Assembly: GCF_015350805.1 (NCBI RefSeq)
Contig: NZ_JADKSG010000001.1
Coordinates: 62,001 to 126,000, forward strand
Length of the DNA stretch: 64,000 bases
Direction of reading: 5' to 3'
DNA from: Herbiconiux sp. VKM Ac-1786
Lineage (GTDB): Bacteria > Actinomycetota > Actinomycetes > Actinomycetales > Microbacteriaceae
Of this stretch, positions 37,522 to 46,473 are shown in pieces (positions within the stretch are counted from its first letter, which is position 1; each line of letters opens with the position of its first letter). Under the pieces are notes generated by a model. That model did no database searches, was not told the DNA's origin, and was given only the letters and a program-made list of their open reading frames with translations. A program made the translations under genes and the position numbers.

Positions 37522-38019
37522 ATGACCGAAGTCATCGGCACCCGCACCACCAGCCCCGCCAGCACCACGAGCCCCGACGTCGCCGCTGCGGCCGCCCAGT
37601 TCCTCAGCCCCGTCGTGATCGAGCTGCAGGCCCTCGCGGTCAACGGCAAGCAGGCCCACTGGCACGTGCGCGGCGCCAACTTCATCGGCGTGCACGAGCT
37701 GCTCGACACCGTGGTCGACCACGCGCAGGAGTACGCCGACACGGCGGCCGAGCGCGTCGTCGCCCTGGGCCTGCCGATCGACGCGCGCATCCAGACCGTC
37801 GCCGAGAAGACCGGCACCACCGCGATGCCGGCCGGCTTCCAGAAGTCCGACACGATGATCCAGGCGATCATCGGTCAGATCGACGTGGCGCTCACCGTCG
37901 TGAACAAGGCCGTCGCCGAGCTCGGCGAGATCGACGCCTCGTCGCAGGACGTGGCGATCGAGATCGCCCGCGGCCTCGACAAGGATCGCTGGTTCCTGTT
38001 CGCGCACATCTCGGAGTAG
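37522..38019 (+). CDS. dps: Dps ferritin-like DNA-binding/iron-storage protein
   Basis: 165-residue starvation/oxidative-stress protein that oxidises and stores iron. The ferroxidase-site residues between subunits are present: NGKQAHWHVRGANFIGVHELLD, DHAQEYADTAAERV. A Thr/Ser-rich N-terminal tail lacks lysine clusters, so DNA binding is uncertain. ATG 37522 follows GGAAGGA. Upstream tandem DtxR-like boxes suggest iron-dependent control. Confidence 0.94.
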   Translation: MTEVIGTRTTSPASTTSPDVAAAAAQFLSPVVIELQALAVNGKQAHWHVRGANFIGVHELLDTVVDHAQEYADTAAERVVALGLPIDARIQTVAEKTGTTAMPAGFQKSDTMIQAIIGQIDVALTVVNKAVAELGEIDASSQDVAIEIARGLDKDRWFLFAHISE

Positions 38020-38035
38020 TCCTCCGCCTCCGCTC

Positions 38036-38065
38036 CGGCGGGCTCGCCTCCGGGCGGGCCCGCCG
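38036..38065 (+). terminator. Candidate terminator after dps
   Basis: CGGCGGGC (38036-38043) pairs with GCCCGCCG (38058-38065) across a 14-nt loop, 17 nt after the dps stop and between convergent genes. Loop is large, so confidence is moderate. The remaining spacer to 38148 holds no gene. Confidence 0.45.
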
Positions 38066-38148
38066 TTCGCGTTTCCGGGCGGGGTTCCGGATGCGCGTCG
38101 CAGCGCCGACTGCGGGCCGGCCCTCGAGGCCTCCACACGCCGGCCGGG

Positions 38149-39699
38149 CTAGAGGGCGCGGTGCGTCTCGCGGCCGGCGAGCAGGGTGAGGGCGACGGGC
38201 ATCGTGCGCAGCGCATCCGGAGCCGCCGTCAGCGGGTCGTGCTCCACCACCGTGAGGTCGGCCGCCTGACCGGTGCGCACCGAGGCGCGACCCCGGGTGC
38301 TCGCCAGCAGGGCCGCCGATGCGGGGATGCGCTGCTCGGGGTGCCACGGCTCACGCCCGTCGCGGGTGCGCCCGACCGCGGCCGCCATCGTGACCCACGG
38401 GTCGAGGGGCGCGACCGGGGCGTCGGAGCCGAGGGCGAGGGTCGCGCCCGCGGCCCGCAGGCTCTCGAGGGCGAAGGCGCGGCCGGTGCGGCCGGCCCAG
38501 TAGCGCTCGGCGACGTCGCGGTCGTCCATCGCGTGCTCGGGCTGCACGCTCGCGATCACGCCGAGGCCGGCGAAGCGCGCGATGTCGGCTTCGTCGAGCA
38601 GCTGCGCGTGCTCGAGCGAGCCGCCGCCGCCGAGCGCCTCGAAGGCGTCGAGCGCGAGGCGGTTCGCGTGGTCGCCGATGGCGTGCACGGCCGGCACCAG
38701 CCCCGCCTCGCGCGCCCGGTGGAGCAGCGCCGAGAGCTCCTCGGGCGGCACGGTGAGCTGACCGTGGGCGTCCGGCCGGCCCTCGAGGCCGGGGTACTCG
38801 TCGAAGCAGAAGGCCGTGCGGGTGTTCAGCGAGCCGTCGGTGATCACCTTGAACGGCCCGACCTGCACCAGTCCCTGCGTGCCGGCGAGCGGCTCGCCCG
38901 TGCGCAGCCCCTCGGCGATCGCGCGCTCGAGGTGCTGCGGATAGACGCCGAACTCGACCCGCAGGAGGTCGTTGCCGTCGGCGACCCGGCGCGCCCAGGT
39001 GCCGGCGTTCCAGGTCATCTCGAGGTCGACGACGCCGACGACTCCGCGGGCGGCCGCCGCGCTGGCCGCGTCGAGGGCCCAGGCGTCGGTGAGGGCGTCG
39101 GGCAGCTCGCCGAGCGCGCGCTGCACGGCGAAGGCGGGCTCCTCGCGCAGCACCCCGCGGGGGCTGCCTGCCGCGTCGCCGTCGAAGCCGAAGCGGCGGA
39201 GGGCCGCGGTGTTCAGCCAGCAGCAGTGCAGGTCGGCCGAGATCAGCACCACGGGCCGGCTGCCGCTCACGGCGTCGAGCAGCGCGGCCGAGGGCTCGTC
39301 GGGCCAGAGCGCGTCGCGGAACCCGATGCCGACGAGCGGATACGCGGCCTCCGCGCTGTCGCCTACGCTGGCCGCGCCGCGGGCCGCTTCGCTCCGCTCG
39401 GCCTCCCCCACAAGCGTCGCCGCTTCGGCCGCCGACCGCGCCGAAGCCACGTCGAGGCGCTGCGCCACCGCCGCCCACGAGGTGAAGTGCACGTGGTTGT
39501 CCCAGAGGCCGGGCACCACCCAGCGCCCGTCGAGCTCGATGCGCTCGAAGCCCTTCGGGGTGCCGTCGCCCGCTGGGGTGATCACGGCGATCTCGCCGTC
39601 GGCGATCACGATGTCGACGGCGGCCCCGCCGTCGGAGAAGCGCCCCTCCGAGGTGCTGCCGGGCAGGCGTCCGCCCGCGAGGAGGAGGTCTCCGGTCAT
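38149..39699 (-). CDS. Amidohydrolase (YtcJ-like)
   Basis: 516-residue metal-dependent hydrolase of the YtcJ/Amidohydro_3 type. The N-terminal metal pair HVH is in WVVPGLWDNHVHFTSW, a histidine-bearing VPAVHAIGDHANRLALDAFE lies mid-protein, and the conserved late Asp is in LALGSDAPVAPLDP. The N- and C-terminal beta-sandwich parts of the fold are present. ATG 39699 overlaps the stop of the PaiB-like gene by 4 bp; a much longer frame to 40335 is antisense-like shadow. Likely substrates are N-acyl or carbamate compounds, not determinable here. Last gene of a five-gene operon. Confidence 0.87.
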   Translation of the reverse strand: MTGDLLLAGGRLPGSTSEGRFSDGGAAVDIVIADGEIAVITPAGDGTPKGFERIELDGRWVVPGLWDNHVHFTSWAAVAQRLDVASARSAAEAATLVGEAERSEAARGAASVGDSAEAAYPLVGIGFRDALWPDEPSAALLDAVSGSRPVVLISADLHCCWLNTAALRRFGFDGDAAGSPRGVLREEPAFAVQRALGELPDALTDAWALDAASAAAARGVVGVVDLEMTWNAGTWARRVADGNDLLRVEFGVYPQHLERAIAEGLRTGEPLAGTQGLVQVGPFKVITDGSLNTRTAFCFDEYPGLEGRPDAHGQLTVPPEELSALLHRAREAGLVPAVHAIGDHANRLALDAFEALGGGGSLEHAQLLDEADIARFAGLGVIASVQPEHAMDDRDVAERYWAGRTGRAFALESLRAAGATLALGSDAPVAPLDPWVTMAAAVGRTRDGREPWHPEQRIPASAALLASTRGRASVRTGQAADLTVVEHDPLTAAPDALRTMPVALTLLAGRETHRAL

Positions 39700-40403
39700 C
39701 CGCTGGTCTCCTTCGTGAGGTCGGCCCCGGCGGCCTCGGCGGTCGCCCTCGGCAGGCCCGGCGTCTCGTCGCCGAAGACCGCGGGGTTCGCGCGCCGCAC
39801 GTGCTGCGCGAGCTCGGCGCTGGCGTAGGGCCCGTCGCCCTCCAGCCCCGCCACGATGCAGCGGAGGCTGCCCTCGGTGCGGTTCTGGCTCATCTTCAGC
39901 TTGGCGGTGAAGCGCTCGACCGGGATGCGGAGGCCCACCGTGCCCGCGCTGATGCGGTCGGCGTAGGCCGAGTTCTCGAGGGTGCCCCGCATGAGCTGCG
40001 GCTCGGGCATCCGCTCTTCGAAGTGGTCGACCAGCTGCTCGAGCACACGCAGGTTCTCGGCCGGGTCGAGCAGTTCCGGGGTGCCGTGCAGGTGGGCGGT
40101 GACGAAGTTCCAGGTGGGCACCGACGGATGCTCGTCGTACCAGCCCGGCGAGATGTACCCGTGGGGCCCCTGGATCACCACGAGCAGCTCGTGCTCGCCG
40201 AGCTCGTGCAGCCGCTCGTCCGGCCGGCCGACGTGGGTGAGCAGCGTGAGCGAGCCGTCGGAACCCTCCTCGACCAGCACCGGGTAGTGCGAGGCGACGA
40301 GCCCCTCGCTCGTGTTCGAGACGAGCGTGGCCCACGGGTGGTCGCGGATCAGCTGCGCGACGACGGCGGAGTCGGTGAGGGCGAAGACGGGGGTGTGTCG
40401 CAT
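39696..40403 (-). CDS. FMN-binding PaiB-type regulator/flavoprotein
   Basis: 235-residue protein of the PaiB family (FMN-binding split barrel; B. subtilis PaiB is a repressor of sporulation and protease genes). Characteristic segments: IRDHPWATLVSNTSEGLVASHYP, HVGRPDERLHEL, IQGPHGYISPGWYDEHPSVPTWN cut here only for length, and KLKMSQNRTE near the C-terminus. It starts 1 nt after the glycosylase stop and overlaps the amidohydrolase start. No helix-turn-helix is visible, so enzymatic or regulatory role is open. Confidence 0.85.
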   Translation of the reverse strand: MRHTPVFALTDSAVVAQLIRDHPWATLVSNTSEGLVASHYPVLVEEGSDGSLTLLTHVGRPDERLHELGEHELLVVIQGPHGYISPGWYDEHPSVPTWNFVTAHLHGTPELLDPAENLRVLEQLVDHFEERMPEPQLMRGTLENSAYADRISAGTVGLRIPVERFTAKLKMSQNRTEGSLRCIVAGLEGDGPYASAELAQHVRRANPAVFGDETPGLPRATAEAAGADLTKETSG

Positions 40404-40404
40404 G

Positions 40405-41526
40405 TCAGGCCTGATCCTTCGGGCACCAGTAGAGCTTCCGGCCGCCGAACTCCTCGAGCACGATGTTCGTTCCGCAGAGGCGGCAGGGCAGGCCCTCGCG
40501 CTTGTAGACCCAGTGCCGGTCGGCGCGGCTCGCCATGGCGAGCGCCTGCGCCTCGTCGTCGAGGCCGTCCATCGTGAGCATCTGGCCGGTGCGCACGCCG
40601 AGGTCGAGCAGGTAGACCCAGTCGCGCCAGAGCGCACGGGCCGTGTCGACCGGCACCTGCTTGCCCGGGGTGTGCGGGTTCAGGCGGGCGCGGAAGAGCA
40701 TCTCGGCGCGGTAGACGTTGCCGATGCCGCTGACGACGCTCTGGTCCATCAGCAGCAGGCCGATGGGCGTGGGCTTCTTGCGCACCGTCTCGACGAACCG
40801 CTCCTCGGCCTCGGCGGAGTCGTCGTTCAGCGGGTCGGGGCCGAGCTTGGCGATGGCGCGCTCGACGCCGGCGACGTCGAGCACCTCGCAGGCCGTCGGG
40901 CCGCGGAGATCGGCGACGGCGGTGTCGGTGAGCAGGCGCACCCGCACGGCGCCGACCGGGGGCGGCGGGAAGTCACCCTCCTCCTCGGTCTCCTTCTCCT
41001 GCTCGGACATGCGGAGTCGGGCGCGGCGGGGGGCGCCGATCGAGCGCACCGAGTCCTCGCCGTCGGCGTCGTCGGGTTCGTCGGCCGCGGCGCCGTCGCG
41101 AGCCAAGCCGGCGCCTGCTCCCGCTCCCGCCAGCGCCTCCCGCGCGCGCTCGGGCAGCTCCCCCGCGGCGGCGAGCTCGTCGATCGTCCCCTCGGCCTGC
41201 CCACCGAGACCGGGCTCGAGGTCGGTGCCGCGCATGTTCGTCTGCCCCATCCGGCCCCCGGCCGAGCGGATCGTCGCGTCGGTCGTGATCTCGCCCGCGA
41301 AGTCCCAGGCGCCGTAGATGCCGAGGTGCACCCGCAGCCAGACGCCGTCGTCGAACTCGAGGAACATCTGCTTGCCCACGGCGCGGGCACCCGTCAGGGT
41401 GCGGCCGTCGAGCACCGACGCGCCCTCGGCGAACCGGCCCTGCGGGGAGCTCGCCGAGACGCGGTGGCCGACGAAGTTCGCGGCGAACTGCCGCGCGATG
41501 CGGTGGACGGAATGACCCTCGGGCAC
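40405..41526 (-). CDS. nei: Fpg/Nei-family DNA glycosylase with long acidic insertion
   Basis: Base-excision-repair glycosylase/AP lyase removing oxidised pyrimidines. The N-terminus MPEGHSVHR gives catalytic Pro2 and Glu3 (Nei type). The helix-two-turn-helix is MDQSVVSGIGNVYRAE. Length is 373 residues against about 270 for the mycobacterial orthologue: an insertion of some 85-95 residues (roughly 100-185), Ala/Glu/Asp-rich and predicted disordered, interrupts the N-terminal domain. The C-terminal zinc finger reads CRLCGTN, then YWCPKDQA: the fourth usual cysteine is Asp (codon GAT checked). It follows rpiB by 15 nt. Confidence 0.9.
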   Translation of the reverse strand: MPEGHSVHRIARQFAANFVGHRVSASSPQGRFAEGASVLDGRTLTGARAVGKQMFLEFDDGVWLRVHLGIYGAWDFAGEITTDATIRSAGGRMGQTNMRGTDLEPGLGGQAEGTIDELAAAGELPERAREALAGAGAGAGLARDGAAADEPDDADGEDSVRSIGAPRRARLRMSEQEKETEEEGDFPPPPVGAVRVRLLTDTAVADLRGPTACEVLDVAGVERAIAKLGPDPLNDDSAEAEERFVETVRKKPTPIGLLLMDQSVVSGIGNVYRAEMLFRARLNPHTPGKQVPVDTARALWRDWVYLLDLGVRTGQMLTMDGLDDEAQALAMASRADRHWVYKREGLPCRLCGTNIVLEEFGGRKLYWCPKDQA

Positions 41527-41541
41527 GACGGAGCCCCCGGT

Positions 41542-42030
41542 TTAGGCGTCGACGCTGCGGCCGGCGATGAGCCCGGTGGCCTCGTACTCGGCGAGCTGGG
41601 CGATGCGGCGCACGTGGCGCTCCTCGAACGAGAAGGGCTCGGCGACGAACCAGTCGATCAGTGCGACGGCCTCCTCGACCGTGTGCTGACGGGCACCGAT
41701 CGAGATGACGTTGGCGTCGTTGTGCTGCCGGGCGAGCTTCGCGGTCGACTCGTTCCAGACGAGCGCGGCGCGCACCCCCGTGACCTTGTTCGCGGCGATC
41801 TGCTCGCCGTTGCCCGAGCCGCCGAAGACGACGCCGAGCGCCTCGACACCGGCCTGCTGGTCCTGCACCACGCCGTGAGCGGCGTTGATGCAGAACGAGG
41901 GGTAGTCGTCGAGCGGGTCGTAGCTCTCGGGGCCGTGGTCGACGACGTCGTGGCCGGCGGCGGTGAGGTGCTCGGTGATGGTGCGGCTGAACTCGAGCCC
42001 GGCATGATCGGTGCCGATGTGGATGCGCAT
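41542..42030 (-). CDS. rpiB: Ribose-5-phosphate isomerase B
   Basis: Interconverts ribose-5-phosphate and ribulose-5-phosphate in the pentose phosphate pathway. 162 residues. Substrate-binding N-terminus HIGTDHAGLEF, active-site loop VVFGGSGNGEQIAANK with the catalytic Glu of the mycobacterial subfamily, and NVISIGAR. Conserved neighbour of the Nei-type glycosylase and the Rv2466c-like gene in mycobacteria too. Confidence 0.95.
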   Translation of the reverse strand: MRIHIGTDHAGLEFSRTITEHLTAAGHDVVDHGPESYDPLDDYPSFCINAAHGVVQDQQAGVEALGVVFGGSGNGEQIAANKVTGVRAALVWNESTAKLARQHNDANVISIGARQHTVEEAVALIDWFVAEPFSFEERHVRRIAQLAEYEATGLIAGRSVDA

Positions 42031-42089
42031 GGCTCTCAGCTTAGAACGACCGGACGGGCGGGCGCGTCGGCACCCGCCTCACCGTCTCC

Positions 42090-42698
42090 TCAGAACTGGG
42101 GGCCGCGGGTGCGGCTGCGCTTGAGCTCGAAGAAGCCGTCGTAGGAGGCCGCGGCCACCACGCCGTCCCAGAGCGTCAGCGCCATCTCGCCGGTGGGCGC
42201 CGGGCTGATCACGGGCCCGAAGAAGGCGACGCCGTTCACCGCGATGACGGGGGTGCCGACATCCTGGCCGACGCGCTCGATGCCGTCGAAGTGCGAGGCC
42301 CGCATCTGCGGGTCGTACTCCTCCGAGTCGGCGTAGGAGGCGAATTCGGCGGGCAGCCCCACCTCGGCGAGCGCCCCGGCGATGACCTCGTCGGAATCGG
42401 TGCTGCCACCCGGGTGGATGCGCATGCCGAGCGCGTCGTAGAGCGGCTTCACGATCTGCTGACCGTGCAGCTCGGCGGCCGCGGCGACGAGGCGGGTGTA
42501 TCGGAGGGCGCGCGGGAAGAAGGCCCGGTACTCCTCCGACACGTCCTGGTCCTCGTTCAGCACCGCGAGGCTCATGATGTGCCAGGTCACGTCGAGGTCG
42601 CGGTGCTCCGCCACCTCGTCGACCCAGCGGGAGGTCATCCAGGCCCAGGGGCAGGAGGGGTCGAACCAGAAATCAACGCTCGTCTTCTCTGAAGTCAC
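42090..42698 (-). CDS. DsbA-like mycothiol-dependent nitroreductase/oxidoreductase (Rv2466c type)
   Basis: 202-residue thioredoxin-fold protein. The active-site region FWFDPSCPWAWMTSRW keeps the first cysteine and replaces the CxxC second cysteine by Ala, exactly the Rv2466c pattern; that mycobacterial protein uses mycothiol and is linked to oxidative-stress defence and nitro-drug activation. The cis-Pro loop is in DVGTPVIAVNG. First gene of the operon with rpiB and nei, divergent from pepN, the same order as in M. tuberculosis. Confidence 0.9.
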   Translation of the reverse strand: MTSEKTSVDFWFDPSCPWAWMTSRWVDEVAEHRDLDVTWHIMSLAVLNEDQDVSEEYRAFFPRALRYTRLVAAAAELHGQQIVKPLYDALGMRIHPGGSTDSDEVIAGALAEVGLPAEFASYADSEEYDPQMRASHFDGIERVGQDVGTPVIAVNGVAFFGPVISPAPTGEMALTLWDGVVAAASYDGFFELKRSRTRGPQF

Positions 42699-42750
42699 GG
42701 ATCCATCATCGCATTAGGCTGAGCGGGCAATCGAAAAGGAGAGCAGCCCC

Positions 42751-45306
42751 GTGCCTGGAGAAAACCTCACCCGCGCAGAAGCCCGCGAACGCGCCGCCAT
42801 CGTCGACGTGAAGAGCTACGACGTCGTCCTCGACCTCACCACCGGTGCCGAGACGTTCCGCAGCACCACCACCGTCACGTTCGACGCCATCCCCGAGGCG
42901 GTCGGCGCGTCGACGTTCATCGACGCCATCACCCGCACGGTGCACGCGGTGACCCTGAACGGCGAGTCGCTCGACCCCGCCCAGGTGAGCGACGGCGTGC
43001 GCATCCAGCTGCCCTCCCTGCAGACCGAGAACGTGCTCGTCGTCGACGCCGACATGGTCTACACCAACACGGGCGAGGGCCTGCACCGCTTCGTCGACCC
43101 GGTCGACGACGAGGTCTACCTCTACAGCCAGTTCGAGGTGCCCGACTCGCGCCGCATGTTCGCAGTGTTCGAGCAGCCCGACCTGAAGGCCGTCTTCACC
43201 TTCACGGTCACGGCGCCCGACTACTGGGAGGTCGTCTCCAACTCCCCCACGCCGTCGCCGACCGTGGCGGTCGAGGGCTCCTCGGCCACCTGGGCGTTCG
43301 AGCCCACGCCCCGCATCTCGAGCTACATCACCGCGCTCGTCGCCGGCCCCTACATCGTCGAGCGCTCCTCGCTGACGAGCGCTGACGGCCGCGAGATCCC
43401 CCTCGGCGTGTTCAGCCGGGCGTCGCTGGCGCAGTACATGGACGCCGAGTACATCTTCGAGAAGACCCGCGAGGGCTTCGCGTTCTACGAGGAGAAGTAC
43501 GACTTCCCCTACCCCTTCGCCAAGTACGACCAGCTCTTCGTGCCCGAGTTCAACGCGGGCGCCATGGAGAACGCGGGTGCGGTGACGTTCACCGAGACCT
43601 ACGTCTTCCGCTCGAAGGTGACGGATGCGGTGCGGGAGCGCCGCGTCGTCACGATCCTGCACGAGCTCGCCCACATGTGGTTCGGCGACCTCGTCACCAT
43701 GCGCTGGTGGAACGACCTGTGGCTGAACGAGTCGTTCGCCGAGTACATGTCGACCCTCGCCACCGCCGAGGCCACGGAGTGGAAGGAGGCCTGGACCACC
43801 TTCGCCGCGATGGAGAAGAGCTGGGCCTACCGCCAGGACCAGCTGCCCTCGACGCACCCGATCGTCGCCCGCATCAACGACCTCGAAGACGTGCAGGTGA
43901 ACTTCGACGGCATCACCTACGCCAAGGGCGCCTCGGTGCTGAAGCAGCTCGTCGCCTGGGTCGGCCAGGACGAGTTCATGAAGGGCGTCGCCGCCTACGT
44001 GAACAAGCACCAGTTCTCCAACACCGAGCTGAACGACCTGATGGTCGAGCTCGAGGCCACCAGCGGCCGCGACCTCACCAGCTGGTCGGAGCTCTGGCTC
44101 GAGACCGCCGGCGTCAACACCCTGCGCCCCGTGATCGAGTACGACGAGAACGACGTCATCACCTCCTTCGCGGTCGCCCAGGAGGCACCGCTGGACTACC
44201 CGACCATCCGCCCGCACCGTCTGGCGATCGGCTTCTACGAGCGCGAGGGCGAGAAGCTCGTGCGCACCTACCGCGTCGAGCTCGACGTCGACGGCGACTC
44301 GACGCCGGTGCCCGAGCTGGTGGGCCGCTCGCGCCCCGAGATCGTGCTGCTGAACGACGACGACCTGGCCTACGCCAAGATCCGCCTCGACGGCTACTCG
44401 CTCGACACCGCCATCGAGCAGCTCTCCTCGATCGAGTCGCCGCTCGCCCGCTCGCTGGTCTGGGGCTCGGTCTGGGACGCCACGCGCGACGCCGAGACCC
44501 GCCCGCGCGACTTCGTGCGACTGGTGCTCGGCAACATCGCCACCGAGACCGAGTCGACGACCATCCGCACCGTGCTGAACCAGCTCGTGCTGACGGCGTC
44601 GAGCTATGTGGCTCCGGATGCCCGTGACGCCGTCGTCGAGGACGCCGCGACCACCCTGTGGCGCCTCGCGCTCGACGCGGCTCCGGGTTCCGACGCCCAG
44701 TTCCAGTTCGTGAAGTTCTTCGCCGCGCTCGCCTCCACCGACGAGCAGCTCGAGAACGTCGCCCACCTGAAGAACGGCACCGTCGTGCTCGAGGGCCTCG
44801 ACATCGACACCGACCTCACCTGGGAGCTGCTGATCGCGCTCGTCGCGGGTGGCAAGGCCGGCGAGGCCGAGATCGCCGAGACGCTCGAGGCCGACAACAC
44901 CGCCTCCGGCGCTCAATCGGCCGCCCACGCCCGCGCGGCCATCCCGACGCCCGAGGGCAAGGCGGCGGCGTTCGCGTCGCTCGTCGACGTCGACACGGCG
45001 CCGAACGCGATCGTGCGCGCCACCGGGCTCGGCTTCCAGCGCGGCAGCGACCCCGCCCTGTTCGAGCCGCTGGTCGAGCAGTACTTCGACTCGCTGCAGC
45101 TGCTCTGGGAGACCCGCAGCTACGCGATCGCGAGCGCCGTGATCAACGGGCTGTACCCGGCGGGGCTGGCGAACCAGGCCCTTCGGGACGCGACGCAGCA
45201 GTGGCTCGACCGCAACGGCGAGCCGCCGGCGCTGCGGCGCCTCGTGGTCGAGAACCTCGCGGGCGTCGACCGGGCGCTGGCGGCGCAGGCGCGCGACGCG
45301 CGGTAG
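42751..45306 (+). CDS. pepN: Aminopeptidase N (M1 family)
   Basis: Zinc aminopeptidase of 851 residues. Exopeptidase motif G270-A-M-E-N274 in FNAGAMENAGAVTF; zinc site H304-E-L-A-H308 with the distal Glu in LWLNESFAEY. The C-terminal ERAP1-like helical domain is present. GTG start with AGGAG 13 nt upstream is the usual position of this family (N-terminus PGENLTRAEARERA). Divergent from the Rv2466c-like operon. No signal peptide, so it is cytoplasmic. Confidence 0.96.
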   Translation: MPGENLTRAEARERAAIVDVKSYDVVLDLTTGAETFRSTTTVTFDAIPEAVGASTFIDAITRTVHAVTLNGESLDPAQVSDGVRIQLPSLQTENVLVVDADMVYTNTGEGLHRFVDPVDDEVYLYSQFEVPDSRRMFAVFEQPDLKAVFTFTVTAPDYWEVVSNSPTPSPTVAVEGSSATWAFEPTPRISSYITALVAGPYIVERSSLTSADGREIPLGVFSRASLAQYMDAEYIFEKTREGFAFYEEKYDFPYPFAKYDQLFVPEFNAGAMENAGAVTFTETYVFRSKVTDAVRERRVVTILHELAHMWFGDLVTMRWWNDLWLNESFAEYMSTLATAEATEWKEAWTTFAAMEKSWAYRQDQLPSTHPIVARINDLEDVQVNFDGITYAKGASVLKQLVAWVGQDEFMKGVAAYVNKHQFSNTELNDLMVELEATSGRDLTSWSELWLETAGVNTLRPVIEYDENDVITSFAVAQEAPLDYPTIRPHRLAIGFYEREGEKLVRTYRVELDVDGDSTPVPELVGRSRPEIVLLNDDDLAYAKIRLDGYSLDTAIEQLSSIESPLARSLVWGSVWDATRDAETRPRDFVRLVLGNIATETESTTIRTVLNQLVLTASSYVAPDARDAVVEDAATTLWRLALDAAPGSDAQFQFVKFFAALASTDEQLENVAHLKNGTVVLEGLDIDTDLTWELLIALVAGGKAGEAEIAETLEADNTASGAQSAAHARAAIPTPEGKAAAFASLVDVDTAPNAIVRATGLGFQRGSDPALFEPLVEQYFDSLQLLWETRSYAIASAVINGLYPAGLANQALRDATQQWLDRNGEPPALRRLVVENLAGVDRALAAQARDAR

Positions 45307-45411
45307 CGCTCGGGCTTCCCGCTCCGGGTTCCCGCTCCGTTCCGTTCCACCCACGGTCCTGCGGGTGCGCTCTGAGGCTCCGCCAAGAGTGCGCCCGTAG
45401 GATCGAGGCAT

Positions 45412-46473
45412 ATGGACTGGAACATGATCTGGGCGAACATCGCCTCCTTCACGCACGACTACCGGATCCCTCTCGGCGTTCTCGCCATCATCGTCGTGGC
45501 GTTCGTCGTGCGCGCGGTGCTGCTGTACTCGGTGCGCCGCCTCGTCGATCAGGTGGTCAACGGGGTCAAGCGCAAGCAGAACGTCAGCGACACACAGGCC
45601 CTGGTGGCCTCGCCGCTCGCCGCCGTGCGCATCGTGCAGCGCACCCGCACCCTCGGCTCGGTGCTGAAGAACATCATCAACGTCACGATCGTCATCGTCT
45701 CGCTGCTGCTGATCGTGCAGACGATCGACTCGAGCATCCTCGGCTCCCTGGCCCTGCTCACCGCCGCGCTCGGCGCCGGCCTGGGCTTCGGCGCCCAGAA
45801 CATCGTCAAGGACGTGCTGAACGGGCTGTTCATGGTCTTCGAGGATCAGCTCGGCGTCGGCGACGTCGTCGACCTCGGCCCGGCCACCGGTGTGGTGGAG
45901 GCGGTCGGCATCCGCATCACGCAGGTGCGCGACGTCAACGGCACGCTCTGGTTCGTGCGCAACGGCGAGATCCTGCGTGTCGGAAACATGTCGCAGGGCT
46001 GGGCGCGCGTCATCATCGATCTCGCGATCCCCTACGACTCCGACCTCGATCGCGTGCAGGAGAAGATGCTCTCCACCGCGACCGCCATGGCGAACGAGCC
46101 CAAGTGGCGCTCGCGCATCGTCGAGAAGCCCGAGATCTGGGGGCTCGAGTCGATCTCGGCCGAGGCGCTCGTGATCCGCATCGTGGTGAAGACCCGCACC
46201 TCGGCGAAGGACGACGTGGCGCGTGAGCTGCGCATCCGTCTGAAGAAGTCACTCGACGAGATCGGTGTCACCCTGCCCTCGCTGAACACCGTCGTGCTCT
46301 CGGGCTTCGAGGGTGCGGCCAGCGTGCAGGGCGCCCGGCCGCCGAAGACCAAGTCGGTCGAGACGCAGCAGGCCGCCCAGGAGTCCGCGCTCACCAAGGC
46401 GCCGCGGGCACCCCGCGCGCCTCGCGCTCCCCGCGCCCCCAAGGCGCCGAAGCCCCCGAAGGACGAGGCGTGA
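45412..46473 (+). CDS. Mechanosensitive channel of the MscS family with basic Ala/Pro tail
   Basis: 353-residue small-conductance mechanosensitive channel protecting against hypo-osmotic shock. Three transmembrane helices at the N-terminus (about 15-40, 85-108, 110-135), the pore-lining Gly/Ala helix LLTAALGAGLGFGAQNIVKD, then the cytoplasmic beta domain (EDQLGVGDVVDLG, VEAVGIRITQVRD). The C-terminus is a repetitive basic tail, APRAPRAPRAPKAPKPPKDE, absent from typical MscS. Its stop overlaps the start of the globin gene (TGATG). Confidence 0.92.
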   Translation: MDWNMIWANIASFTHDYRIPLGVLAIIVVAFVVRAVLLYSVRRLVDQVVNGVKRKQNVSDTQALVASPLAAVRIVQRTRTLGSVLKNIINVTIVIVSLLLIVQTIDSSILGSLALLTAALGAGLGFGAQNIVKDVLNGLFMVFEDQLGVGDVVDLGPATGVVEAVGIRITQVRDVNGTLWFVRNGEILRVGNMSQGWARVIIDLAIPYDSDLDRVQEKMLSTATAMANEPKWRSRIVEKPEIWGLESISAEALVIRIVVKTRTSAKDDVARELRIRLKKSLDEIGVTLPSLNTVVLSGFEGAASVQGARPPKTKSVETQQAAQESALTKAPRAPRAPRAPRAPKAPKPPKDEA

